A stretch of DNA of 64,000 bases, from positions 22,445,810-22,509,809 of the forward strand of contig CM064512.1 of the NCBI GenBank assembly GCA_032716605.1, read 5' to 3'. Position numbers and translations under genes: made by a program. This DNA is from Paralithodes platypus (Eukaryota > Arthropoda > Malacostraca > Decapoda > Lithodidae). Within the stretch, counting starts at the first letter, position 1. Each line of letters opens with the position of its first letter. Below are positions 10,202 through 20,774 of this stretch, piece after piece. The notes under the pieces are model-generated. The model was not told where the DNA came from, searched no databases, and saw only the letters and a list, made by a program, of their open reading frames with translations.

Positions 10202-12073
10202 TTAGTAGTAGACATAAGCTTGGTGCTCCCTTCTCGCAGCTGTCCGGTTCAGGTGTTCGTTCAGGCTACGTCTGAAGGAATACAGTGTTCTCTTTTCACG
10301 GACTGACTGGGGTAGGTCGTTCCAGTCTTCGATGGCGGTGAAGAAGAATGTTTGCTTACCATGTCCTTGGATTCTCGGGACCTTAAAATTAAACATCCTG
10401 TTTCTTGTATAATGTCCACTCCTCTCATTTGCTTTAACAAAATCATTCTTCAGGTACTCTGGAGCTCTGTCATAGAAAATTTTGAAGGCATTAGTGAGCC
10501 TGATTTGTTTGGCCCTGTCAGCGACATTGAGCATACATAGTGACTGAAGTTGTTCCTGGCCAACATGTGATCTGGGTCCTAGGTTCAGCATGAACCTAAC
10601 CATTTTATTTTGAGTGACCTGAAGTTTGTGCTGTGCTGATTTAGATGATGCAGAGTACCAGGATGACACAGAATAGTCAAAATGACATTGAACAAGCGCT
10701 TGGCAGAGGGTCTTTTTGGTCGCCGCGGGCAAGCATCCCACCTGTCTATACAGGTATTTTATACGTGCTCTACACTTACTCAGGATAGATTCCAAAATTG
10801 TTTCACCTGACAAACTCGCATCCAGTTTTAGTCCGAGATATTTAACTTGTGACACTGTTGTTATAGGAATATCATTACAGTTGACCGAGAAGCCCACAAT
10901 GTCTTTCAGTTTGCGTTTTGTTCCACATAATATGGCTTCCGTCTTGCCCAGGTGAAGAGATAGTCTATTGTCCACTAGCCATTCACTACATGATTCTAGT
11001 TCTTTGGAAAGTGAAGCGGCAATACTTGTTGGGTCTTTTCCTGAAACCAGGAGCACGCTGTCGTCTGCATACAGTAATAATTTACATGAGACGCTCAGTT
11101 CCATGTCGTTCACATAACAGAGAAAGAGTAAGGGACCAAGGATGCTTCCCTGCGGGACCCCACAGTTAATTGGCATAGGATCAGATATAGTATCGTCAAT
11201 TTTGACTCTTTGGGTTCTACCACTAAGATAAGATTTAAACCAGTTCACAGACCCTATGCCCATTGCTTGTAGTTTATTACATAGGATATCATGGTCTACT
11301 GTGTCAAACGCTTTTTGTAGATCAAGAAGAACCATACCGGTGTAGTTACCTTTAGACATTTCTTTACGAATGTGATCCGTTAAGTGGATGAGACAGGAGT
11401 CTGTCGAGTACATGCATCTGAAACCTGATTGAAACTTATAGAATAGATCATTTTGTTTGAGGTAGTGTTCAATTTGGGTGTATACCACTCTTTCAAGGAT
11501 TTTAGATACAATACATAATATGCTAACTGGTCTGTAGTTACCAACTTCTAGTTTATTTCCTTTCTTGAATAGAGGGGTTACAATAGCTTCCTTCAGTTCA
11601 GCAGGTACAGTGTTGATGTTAATTGACAAGTTGATGATGTGGGTTAGGGGGCCTGCTATACCAATGGCTCCATCTCGTAGAAATTTGGCAGGAATTTTGT
11701 CTGGTCCTGTGCTTTTATGTACATTTAGGTTAGACAGCTCGTCAAAAGTGTATTTTGGTGTAACATTTTGCAATCCAAATGTGTGTGGGTGTATGTCTTT
11801 ATCTCTGTAGAAATTTCGAAAGGTGGCCGTTGTTGTCGTGTATTTATTGAGAGGTTGAGGTAGGTTCTGTGCAAGTGTGTTTGCTATGGAGGTGAAGAAG
11901 GAGTTGAAGTAGGTTGAAATTTGTCGTTTATCGTGGCAAATGTGATCATTAATGGTGAGAGCAATATTAGTGTTAGACGAATCCCTTGTCTTGTTGCTGT
12001 AGCCTGTTGTTTTTAGGTGCCTCCATAGTTTCTTTGGGTTATTCTGATATTCCTCTGCCTTATTGTGAAACTA
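10202..12073 (-). pseudogene. CR1-like reverse transcriptase domain
   Basis: The open part starts right after the TAA at 12071-12073 and runs in frame to 10202. Counting from codon 11773, it shows NYRPVSIL (79-86), the LLDLQKAFDTVDH motif with Asp151, GVPQGSILGP (205-214), YADD (235-238) and a C-terminal thumb ending 'RRSLNEHLNRT'. These are the motifs of LINE reverse transcriptases, which copy element RNA at a nicked target. All catalytic residues are present, so the domain is well preserved. Only the upstream stops prevent expression of the fusion with the endonuclease. The 523 codons plus ~100 upstream fit a CR1 RT. Confidence 0.92.
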
Positions 12074-12813
12074 ATTAGTTTTCGCTGATTTTATTTTCCT
12101 ACTTAGTTTATTCCTGGCCCTGTTGAACTCATGTTTCAGACCTTGATCCTGTCTATGTTTTGCTAGCCTTTTTAACAGATTGTCTCTGTGTTCCAGATGG
12201 TGTAGTATGTCATTGTTGATCCATGGGTCTGACCTTGCTTTAATTCGTATGTCTTTCAGAGGAGCTATTTCGTCTAGAATGTTTGTGATGATGGTTCTGA
12301 AGCCAACCCATGCGTCATTAACGTTTGTACTTCCAAACACTGGAGACCAGTCTGTATTCCATAAAATGTCCAGAAATGTTTCTTTATTGTAGTTTCTGAG
12401 TGACCTTGTTTTGATAACCTTGTGATTCTCTAGGGTAATTTTTGTGGTTTTTCGTGTGCAATATGTGACGAAGTGATCACTTATCCCAGTCTGTATAACC
12501 CCTGATTGGGATATTTTGTCCTCTCTGTTACAGTTTATGTGGTCTATTATTGTGGCAGTGTTCTCAGAGATACGTGTGGGGGTTGTGATGAGTTGTTTGT
12601 GATTGTGCATTGTCAGTATATGCCTATATTCTCGTACAAGCCTATCATTTCGTTGTTTGTAACACAGGTTAAAATCCCTAGTATGATGGATTCATTCCGA
12701 GGGTCTCGCGATGACAACGTTCGTTCAAATTTGGTCAAGAATTGTGTGTCGTCTGGTGGCCTATAGCATACCCCAATTGTGATGGGTCTTGTCCTCGGCA
12801 GGTGTAGATCGAT
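12074..12813 (-). pseudogene. C-terminal half of the APE endonuclease and EN-RT linker
   Basis: Just after the TAG at 12814-12816 the frame continues with 'ITIGVCYRPPDD' and 'NESIILG', loses one base near 12675, then continues as DFNLCYKQRNDR and 'QTGISDHFVTYC'. RPP, the GDFN-type Asp-Asn (bridging the shift) and SDH are the later motifs of apurinic/apyrimidinic-like endonucleases of LINEs. The remainder (to 12074) is a lysine- and arginine-rich linker, in the same frame as the reverse transcriptase. The Asp, Asn and His expected for catalysis are all encoded. Confidence 0.85.
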
Positions 12814-14205
12814 CTACAGAGCTTCGTGATTTTCTACATGGAGATCGGTCCTAGTTGTGTGTGTGAGGTTGTTTTTTACATACAGACATACTCCTCCCCC
12901 ATGCCTATTGCGATCATTCCTAACCATATTGAAACCTTGAATGTTTATTTCTCCATCGTTTATACTTGAATCCAGCCAGGTTTCTGTGATTGCAATTATT
13001 GAAGCTTTGGCCTTATTAGCTAACAAGTTTAATTCTGACAATTTATGGTACATTGATCTGGCGTTAATGTGGATAAGATGGAGCCCTTTGTTGGTGAACA
13101 CTCTGTATTCATCTTTGATTTTGAATGTGTCCTGGCTGGATTCTGAGTTGTTAATACTAATTGGTTCATTTACATTAATATTCGGTAATGAATGCAAGGC
13201 ACATATGTTGCATAGGAATTCCCGTTCTTCACTGTTGGTCTTCTTAGAGATGCACTTCATGTGAGCTACAGTTTTACACTTAACACAGTTTATGATCCTT
13301 TGTTTTCTTGTTATGCGTGATTCACATATTTCACAAATGATTTTAGGACCTTTAATAGCTACTTTCCTACATTTATCGCATTCCACTTCTTTTCTGCTAG
13401 TAACGTAAGTACATCGATCGTGTACCGTTTCATTACAACTACTACATTGTGACGTTGTACTCCTTTTGTTGAATCCAATATCACACACTATACATATTTT
13501 CCTGTTACTATTCATCGTACGTCTGACGGTGTGGTGATCAGCTGTGCGCCGTGAGCGGCTGATGGTGTGTGAGCGCGTGAGATGAGGACAGGTTGTGGCT
13601 TCCCCTTGCCCCCCTCCCACCCCTACCTGTTTTTTTTTTGTTATGTCCTTGTTCTTGGCCGTTGTTGCTGTTTTATTGTTGATGTTGTTGCGACTGATCC
13701 CTTCTTGTTTAGCTGTTCTGGTTGCATGTTGAGCTACCTGGGTCGCCGATAGTGTTGGGTTGTGTTGTAGTAGGTTTGGTTGATTTGTTGTACAGCGGCG
13801 TCGTGTTGTGGTGGGTGGGTGGTTTCTCTTGTCTTTCTTGTTCGTTGCTGTTACTTCATTGTCGATGTGTTTGCTAGAGCTTCCTGCTTGTTTGGGTGTT
13901 CTGGTTGCATGTTGTGTTACTTGGGTCACCGATATCTGTGGTAGTGATGATACAGTTGAGGGTAATGTTGAGTAGGTAGAATGTTGGCACTGTGCTGGCG
14001 GTTGGCCTGCGGTATTGGTTGTGAGTTGGAGCGTGACGGGATACTTGGGTGCCTGCTGGCCCAGTTTGTTATAACGAATTTTACTGCTAGGGACTGTTGA
14101 AATGTCAGTGTCTGCCTTACTTTTTTGGTGGTGAGGTTTCTTCAACGTTGAACTAGGGCCGGGGTTGGTCTCTACATCTCCGCAGCTAATTAGAGTGTAG
14201 CACAA
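12814..14205 (-). pseudogene. 2A motif, PHD-like double finger and N-terminal APE endonuclease of the CR1-like LINE
   Basis: Numbered from the TTG at 14205, residues 9-17 read GDVETNPGP, a 2A-type ribosome-skipping motif. A Thr/Gln-rich linker follows; it holds an internal duplication (about 92-110 and 152-170, both containing 'TQHATRT' or 'AQHATRT'). Residues 238-279 and 291-335 each have C-x2-C-x12-C-x2-C-x4-H-x2-C then C-x2-C, a C4HC3 PHD-like pattern. The APE endonuclease starts at about 376 with 'LIHINARS' (Asn381) and 'ITETWL' (Glu408). A TAG at 12814 breaks the endonuclease. No in-frame ATG lies near the 2A; the frame is open for at least 27 codons above the TTG, so the true start is unclear. 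Confidence 0.85.
14155..14181 (-). other. 2A-like translational recoding motif
   Basis: The nine codons GDVETNPGP fit the D-[VI]-E-x-N-P-G-P consensus, in which the ribosome releases after Gly and resumes at Pro. The predicted break is at 14157/14158. The upstream context (LQHLLCYTLISC) is hydrophobic, as in many functional 2A sequences. 2A motifs are known in APE-type LINEs of several invertebrates (established knowledge). Activity here is inferred from the motif only. Confidence 0.85.
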
Positions 14206-14450
14206 TAGGTGTTGTAGCGAGGTTGTGCCAGAGTCTTCCCGATATATGAAATAGACCAGGCAGGAATGGTGACAGAAATTTCACTCGTGTGTGATTTCTG
14301 TGTGACGAGGTCCCTCAATACTTGTTTAGTGATGACCTGGTACACTACCGGTCCCCTCTGCACCTGTATATCAGCACAGCCCCTCTGGATGTTGAGAAGG
14401 ATGATACATAGAGAGAGGGCTACGCCCGCACCCTTCATCCCTCCCGCCAT
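14190..14450 (-). CDS. Small ORF with signal-peptide-like start, overlapping the 2A ORF
   Basis: This ATG-started 86-codon ORF overlaps the 2A ORF by 16 bases, in a different frame. It begins MAGGMKGAGVALSLCIILLN, a basic n-region, a ~12-residue hydrophobic core and then 'RGCADIQ' with a plausible cleavage site (A-x-A-like is not exact). The remainder contains no domain I know. It could be the true N-terminus of the LINE polyprotein, separated by a frameshift mutation, or a short upstream ORF. A -1 shift (or gain of one base) would join it to the 2A frame. The ATG is close to the inferred 5' end of the element. Confidence 0.45.
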   Translation of the reverse strand: MAGGMKGAGVALSLCIILLNIQRGCADIQVQRGPVVYQVITKQVLRDLVTQKSHTSEISVTIPAWSISYIGKTLAQPRYNTYCATL

Positions 14451-14460
14451 CTTAAAGTTC

Positions 14461-15198
14461 TGAATGACTATCTCAATGATACTGGGGTGGTGCGAACTTT
14501 GAGCGAGAGCCCGGACAGATTTTTATTTTTTTTTCTCGAGTGCTTTATAGAATAAAACTTTTAGATTCTGCTGCTTGAATAGGAACATATAGTATCAAGG
14601 GAGAAAGTATGCAAACTATCCCATAAACACCTTAAGGAAGAATTTGTATTTTTAGATATTAAAATTAAAAGTGTGAAACTTATAAAATTAACAAACCATA
14701 ACTACAGTAGTTATTGAACAGCGTAAAATTAGCAAATTATTCAAAACGCTATGTGACATTAACTTATCAACGAAATTAACATAATAAATCGGCTAGTGAG
14801 TTAATTTCTCCACACTAACTAATTGCAAATTTATTAACATACTGTCGTCATAGTCAAGGAATTAATCAAATGGAAAATTCAGAACGTTCTAGTAAATTCT
14901 GCGCAAATATAAAATTAAATTGTACTGTTAGATTTTAGAGTATTATATTCTAAAAAGTTAAACAATATCATACAACAAAGTTATGTTAACAACGTACACA
15001 AAACAGTAGCGACTAAATCAATAAAATATAATATATGTACAAATTTGCAGATTGACAAGAAATTGAACAATCAAAATATAATAATAAATGCATAAACTCA
15101 AAGATAGTGTTACCGGGTAGGCACCTGTGAGTCTATAGCATGGACACATAACCCCTATCGACTGATGCCCTACAACTCTCCTACATTTATTTCTTATG
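14461..15198. other. No gene seen, very AT-rich
   Basis: AT-rich sequence with a T-run near 14521-14534. I see no ORF of note, no inverted or tandem repeat and no homology to elsewhere in the window. Confidence 0.5.
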
Positions 15199-15199
15199 T

Positions 15200-16010
15200 T
15201 ATGTTCTTAAATAAAATAGGCAATCAATTGATACTACCGTATATACAGTTTGTTTCCTCTCTCTATTATACCTCAGGCACAAATTCCCAAAAGGAGTGGC
15301 CGAAACATGACCAAATAAATCCCACCCATTAATGTCATACCAGGAGTCCAGGAGACCCTGACCAATATTGAGGCCTTCCAACATACTCCAAAGCCCGAAT
15401 CCCCAGAGCTTGTGAGCAAAGCATGCAAGGGGGGCTTGTTCCTGCAGTGCCCCCCCCCCCCCACTACTTCCAGAGCAGGGTCCAGAAAAGCCCTGTTTAC
15501 CCCTGCCCCTTCCCAATGTTCTGGTCCCTGGGCCCGACACCAGATGAACTGTAGTCCACCTGGCGTCGGACCCTTTCCTCCCCTACGACCGCGTCATCAC
15601 TCCTTTATTCACTAGTCTTCACCAATCATTCCTGTTCATCATCACCGCTGTTGCCTGTTCTTCAGTCATATCTCTATCTTGCAATGCACGCTTCACACTA
15701 TCTCTCCATCTCCATGGAGGTCTTCCTCTTGGTCTGTTTCCCTCTTTTTCAGACTCATATATTCTCTTTGTAGGCATTTCTTCTCCCATTCGCTCAACAT
15801 GTCCATACCAGCTCAGCAGCCTTCTTTCCACTCTCTTCAATAATGGTTCCTGCTGTTCCACTCTCCTACGTACCTCTTTAATTCTCACTCTATCTCTCTG
15901 CGTCACTCCACATATACTCCTCAGACATCTCATCTCCATCACGTCTAACCTTCTTTTCTCTTGTGCATTCCTAATCCTCTACCCATGGTTCTCATTTTCA
16001 CCTCTCTCAC
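15200..16010 (-). pseudogene. RTE-like LINE tail: C-terminal ORF and 3' UTR
   Basis: The ORF at 15619-15942 (minus) gives MEMRCLRSICGVTQRDR, 'VERRLLSWYGHVERM', 'RPRGRPPWRWRDSVKRAL' and a short acidic end. Upstream the frame continues as 'QEKRRLDVMEM' before truncation near 16010. This is the post-RT region of RTE-type LINEs. It is a homologue of 28310-28717. Downstream (15200-15615), on the same strand, a G/C-richer 3' UTR-like part follows, with its chance ORF. The region lacks palm and endonuclease, so it is a 5'-truncated copy. I could not identify the target duplication. Confidence 0.8.
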
Positions 16011-16329
16011 CATCCATACACAACTATAAGAGTACTATGGAAAATTAAAACTATATATAATTAACGATAACTGACATGTATAAAGAGCACTCCCTACTTA
16101 CAGACTATATACACCAATAGTAAATAGAGGTTATAATACTTGAAGAAATTAAAGTTAAAAATACTTGATTGAAATTATTAATGTCAAATTTAAGAATAGT
16201 CAATAATTGACTTTAAAAACATGAACTTTATGCAACAATTTATTTGCTTCAAAACCTGTCTACCAAGAGTCTGTATAGTGACCTAGCTCAAGACCAAAAA
16301 TCATATAATTTAGTGCAAATTTTACAAAA
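16011..16329. other. No gene seen
   Basis: AT-rich sequence between the RTE tail and the Penelope remnant. It may include decayed C-terminal Penelope sequence that I could not read. Confidence 0.4.
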
Positions 16330-17160
16330 TCTTAGGGAATAAATCAATTATATGTAATTTATTATCAACATTACTGCTAGGGAAAGGAAAGTTTATTATA
16401 TTAAATTTGTTATCATCAACTTTGTGATATATTTTAAGTGTGTACTGTTTATTATTAATTTGTATATTGATATCAAGGACATTTTCTATTTCATAATTTA
16501 CATTTTCTTGTGTGAGGGGGGGGGGGGGGATAGAATTTGGATATTTTGATTTGTTTTTGAAATTTGATTAAAGGCTAGTATATTAATAACTAGAATATCG
16601 TGAATTTGTCTTTCTTACTATCAACTAGGTTTCTTATAAACTTAAATTCTAAAGCAAGCAAGAATAAATATGCAATTAAATGGTTAGCATTTCCACCCAT
16701 ACGAATACTGTACCTAATATTTGTTTGAAAATGTAGGGCCCGAATTTAAGATAAGTACCGTATTGACAAGTAGAAATTTAGGGAGTCTTTTAAGTTTAGT
16801 TCTATCGAAATATACTGAACTTTTTGGGGTAGTGCTAAGTGATGCATCGTTAAAGTATGAATAAACATTAATGAAGTAATTACCATTCTTCACAAATCTG
16901 TCCAAATGCAAATCTATGATAAAGCATAGCCTGAATATAATGAATCTAAAGGCAAATTGGTATAAAACATTGAAAAGTCGAAGCTATGAACTGAGGTAAC
17001 ATTACTCATATAATTAATTTGATCTACAACTGCTAATGAGTTAATACTCCAAAAATAACTAATCCCAGATATTTTCTTAATGCTGTCACAGTATATATAA
17101 TCTATAGTAAAGCCCATTATAGCTTGATTTCCATGCTGTACCAATGAAATTCCTTCAGGC
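16330..17160 (-). pseudogene. Penelope-like element reverse transcriptase remnant
   Basis: Minus-strand translation in shifting frames gives 'GISYFWSINSLAVVDQIN' and FDFSMFYTNLPLDSLYS, matching the Penelope motif '.FDFS.LYT.IPH'. Next come 'LKRLPKFLLVNT' and 'IRMGGNANHLIAYLFL', corresponding to 'GIPMGTN.AP..ADL.L', then 'YTLKIYHKVDDNKFNIINFP', matching the later 'IY.K.DDF.F.I.NFP' segment. The order and spacing fit a Penelope-like RT. The YxDD segment is decayed into stops, and a G-run at about 16517-16529 interrupts the frame. The GIY-YIG endonuclease was not found. It is a dead copy. Confidence 0.7.
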
Positions 17161-18370
17161 CAGTCCTAGAGTAGTTTCTTACTGAAACTTAGAGGTTTGG
17201 TTAATATAATGTATTAACAAAACAAAAAACATGCAAGATTTGCAATTTTTATTATTTTCAAAATAAATGTATTCAATTTAATCTTAATAGTTACTAATTA
17301 TCCTTATCATCCATGTATTATGACTCATGAGAGTGAGGGTCCAAATCTAGGGGGTGAGACAGTGAAGTGCATAAGGTGAAGCTGCTTCAGAGATGGGGCT
17401 GTTTCGAACTGTGGGTGGGGCAGCCGGGCCCTGTGCATCTTGCCAAGGTAAGATGGCGGGGGCTTGTTGCAGCTAAAAACTCTTCACATGTCTCACTCTC
17501 TAGACTGGAACGAGACCTCACAGACTTCACCGTTGAATGTATGGTTGAGTGTACAGGCTCTCAGCCTATGTCCATAGGGAGTAGTTGGAATATAGAACAA
17601 AAACAAAATGTTGGAAAGAAACAGAGCATAGACACATGGTGCATACAAATACGTTTTTGTAATTGTTACCATAATAATTATATGTTAGACAAAATTAACT
17701 GAACACTTTGCCAAATTTTCAAAGCCCTGTTTACCGGAGTCCCCAAACGGTCACTACTTGTTTCGCATTAAAGTTTAGTATGGTATATTACTTTATAACA
17801 TTACAGCGGATGGCCATAATAGGAGAGCCAACTAAAAGTATAAATTCTAGATCAATATTGTATATAACGTGCAGTTTGCTTTGTTACCAACGTGCTTATT
17901 ACCGTCAGCAAATAGTGGTTCAGTAAATATTGTCTGTTGTAATACTTCGTTTTAGGATTAAATTGGATATGTTGTGCGTACAAAAAGCCACTATGCATAG
18001 GTAATATTATAATACACTTATTATATGTAATTATTGTTATACAGTGTACATTATGTGGTTTAGTAATATACGTATGTAATCAATGCAGCTCCCAGGAACA
18101 ATGAACCTCACTGGACTAAGCTTAAAGGAACCAGGTCAGGCCCCATTCCATCTTGTCAATGAAGGCTCTTTTTATTCCCTTTGTCTCTTTGTTCGCACTC
18201 TTACGTTGTACATGTAATATGTTGCAGCAACATCTTTTTGTAAGGTAATTTTTTATCATAATAGTTGTTGTGAAAAAATTTGATTGTTTTGCACCGGTTT
18301 TGGCTACTAGATTGTAATTAAAATATTATAGATAACATAATTTCAATAAGTAGCCTATTAGTTGCGAAGC
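17161..18370. other. No supported gene
   Basis: AT-rich sequence. The 111-codon ORF at 17367-17702 has no domain I recognise; it covers a locally GC-rich ~100-bp patch near 17380-17470. No repeat partners were seen in this window. Confidence 0.4.
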
Positions 18371-18389
18371 CATAAAGAAGGGGGGGGGG

Positions 18390-19290
18390 GGCTTATATTT
18401 GTCCTTTGCCCCCTTCTCCCTCATGTTTAGCTCCATTAGTTTTCATATTTTAAAACGTTCGGCACATTGCTTTGGAGATTTTAAGACCTTGCGCCCCTTT
18501 CCATTGACAGTATTAATACCTTTCGTGCCATTTAGGTGTCGATTCTTCACTGGCTAGACATAGAGAGTCTGTAATTTGGGAAGAAATGGCCTTTGGCCGG
18601 GAAAATGTTCTACCCAAAATGTTTATCTAGAAGGGGGATCTTGATGATAATACAGCATTGCATTGCCTCGTTAATGTTCGATACTAATTCGATTGGGTAA
18701 ATAGCTATTAGTGTTCAGGAGTGTACCATAAATGCATACACAACATTCTTCTCCTGGACAAGGAACTGGGGTTCTCGAAAAGAGGCTCCAGTCCTGACCC
18801 TTTTTTTAACTTGCAGTGTGCTTGCTTAATAATCCAGAAAAGTTGATAGCCTCTGAAATCATAAATTATATTAACTAACTAACTAACTTCTCCTGGTCCC
18901 AAAAGGAACCTAAATTAATGTTTACTAATACAGTGTAGCAGTGTAATTAAAGGGTGATGACGTATTTATTTGCTTAATTAGTTATCCTTTAATTTTGTTC
19001 AGTATCCTTCCTAGACCTCCATCAAGCATAACAAATGAACCACAAGGTCACCCTTCTAGACAAATTTGTAAATTTTTCAATAGAAAAATGCCCCGGGCAA
19101 AGGCCGGTTCCTCCTAAATTTCAGGCTGGCTATCGCTCATCATGAAACAAATTACAAACACGGTATTAATATTGACAAAGAAAAAGAGCGAAAAATCTTA
19201 CAATCGCCAAACTAGTGGGCCGAACGTCTTAAAATCTGAAAACTAATGAAGCTATGAGAGAGAAGGGAAGACAGAAAAAACAACCATTTG
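18390..19290. repeat. Long imperfect inverted repeat (foldback-like element)
   Basis: The left arm (about 18400-18660) is matched in inverted orientation by about 19048-19272. The clearest match is 'ccattagttttcatatttta' at 18432-18451, facing 'cttaaaatctgaaaactaat' at 19228-19247; further matches run through 'ggcctttg' and 'tctagaaggg'. The arms are diverged and separated by ~390 bases of unrelated sequence. No ORF is inside. It could be a foldback or MITE-type element, or an inverted pair of one older repeat. Confidence 0.65.
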
Positions 19291-19382
19291 ATGAAAATAT
19301 GTGTGTGCAAGTAATCTGGCCTAGTCCGATTACTCACCCTCCATAGTGGAATAACCAATGCCTTCGTCGACTCCAGTCAAGC

Positions 19383-19865
19383 ATGGAAGCATACATTCCA
19401 TTTTCTTACTCTCAGTCTAGGCCTAATGCAAACAAATCTTGTTTACTCACGCTTGTATTACTACTGACCGCAACAAGGAGGAAACTTTCAAACGGTACCG
19501 ATGCCATAAAACTCAAGAATCACATTGTTCCTATGTTCTGCCGGAATCAAGCCAAATCTGTTCTTCGACTTGTCAAATACTCTGTCATCAATAGTAAATG
19601 CACTGAATTATCAAACCCTAGCTCTTCCAAAGCTTTCTGGCATCTAGCCAAAAAGCCCTCCAACAATTTGTCTTCCACTTCTTTCCTTTCCATTTTCTAT
19701 TCTGATGGTACAACCATCACTTCTTTGTCTGACAAAGCTGAACTCTTTGCTCAAACTTTTGCTAGAAACTCCACCTTGGATGATTCCGTGCTAAACTCCC
19801 TCTGGCAGCCAGACGAGAAACAAGCACTGGCAGAGCTCCGACTATTTACATTACAAGCAAGCTAG
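19383..19865 (+). pseudogene. Fragment of a LINE ORF2, region between endonuclease and RT
   Basis: The 160-codon ORF reads 'RNQAKSVLRLVKYSVINSKC', 'SSSKAFWHLAKKPSNNLSST' and 'SDKAELFAQTFARNSTLDD'. I recall this linker segment from Jockey-type LINE proteins of crustaceans and insects (an arginine-rich segment, then FWHLAK, then KAELFAQTFA). Normally it follows the endonuclease and leads into RT. Here neither neighbour is present, and the frame ends at 19865. It is a truncated copy. The N-terminal ~45 residues do not look like the family. Confidence 0.65.
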
Positions 19866-20774
19866 TTGGATTCATACTGGTTTCTTACTCGTGAGTGAAG
19901 CCTTAACCCGACGCTTTCATCACCTCCTCAAGCTTCATTCCTCACTTCCTACTACTTTCTCTGTCCCCCTTCATGCTTCGAGGCATTGAAGCCAAATCAA
20001 TAAATTATTGTTTGTCTCAACTTTCCTATGTTCATATCATGTCGTTCTACCTTTAATATTGTACATACAAGAATAGACGCAGGACACCAAAAACAAATGT
20101 ATTGAAGACAAAATCCATGGCATCCGTTGCTCATGAAAAATATTACGTTTATTTAATCTTGCCAATATCATACTAGTTTAGTGTTTACTCTAACATTAAC
20201 TAACATGAACTAACCTATTTTAACATACCTATTATTTAAACTAAATAAATCTAAGTTACCCTATATGAACCAAGCCTATCATAATTTAGCCTAACCTTGC
20301 CTAAATAAACTAACATAATCAAATATATTCAATATTATACAACCCTAAGTTTATACAAATATTACATGCAAATTATGAATTGATTATTAACATGATATTT
20401 TTGACGCTGAAACCTTAGAGTATTGAACAATTGACAACGCTAAGTATCTTTCACCATATACTAATGCAGGGTTATTACTTGGAGGAACATTTTGCCCTAC
20501 GGACTAGAGATTTTATCCATAACTGGAGAAAATTAGGTGTAGTTGTCACTCTTGTGTCAATTCATTAAGACTCCTTTTGAGCTTCACTGACATTTTCTCC
20601 TGGATTAACTCAGGTCAACAAGGACTCTACTGGAAGACCATTGCTGCCAAGTACACTACAAACGTATTGCTTCAATTGCCATGTATAATTATAAGTTCAT
20701 AGGTTCATAAAGTGTATTGTCATAGATATAAAGGTTTACATTTTACAGTGATTTATGACAAAATAAAGGTATAT
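19866..20774. other. No gene seen, AT-rich
   Basis: AT-rich sequence with short 'ctaacctaa'-type runs near 20180-20310. I see no coding or repeat structure beyond that. Confidence 0.5.

Larger units (their letters stand above)
9872..14460 (-). mobile_element. CR1-like non-LTR retrotransposon with 2A motif, nearly full length
   Basis: Reading on the minus strand from about 14450 to 9872, the order is: signal-peptide-like ORF, 2A motif, linker, two PHD-like fingers, APE endonuclease, reverse transcriptase, then a ~330-bp 3' UTR ending in (ATT)n. The main frame from 14205 to 10202 is broken by only three visible lesions: TAG at 12814-12816, a one-base loss near 12675 and TAA at 12071-12073. Microsatellite 3' tails and APE endonucleases fit the CR1/L2 group. 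The 5' end is not defined; I place it just above the upstream ORF. Confidence 0.85.

Noticed and set aside
15199..15540. 113-codon glycine-rich minus-strand ORF
   Set aside because: Lies in the 3' UTR of the RTE-like element and crosses a C-run; no domain.
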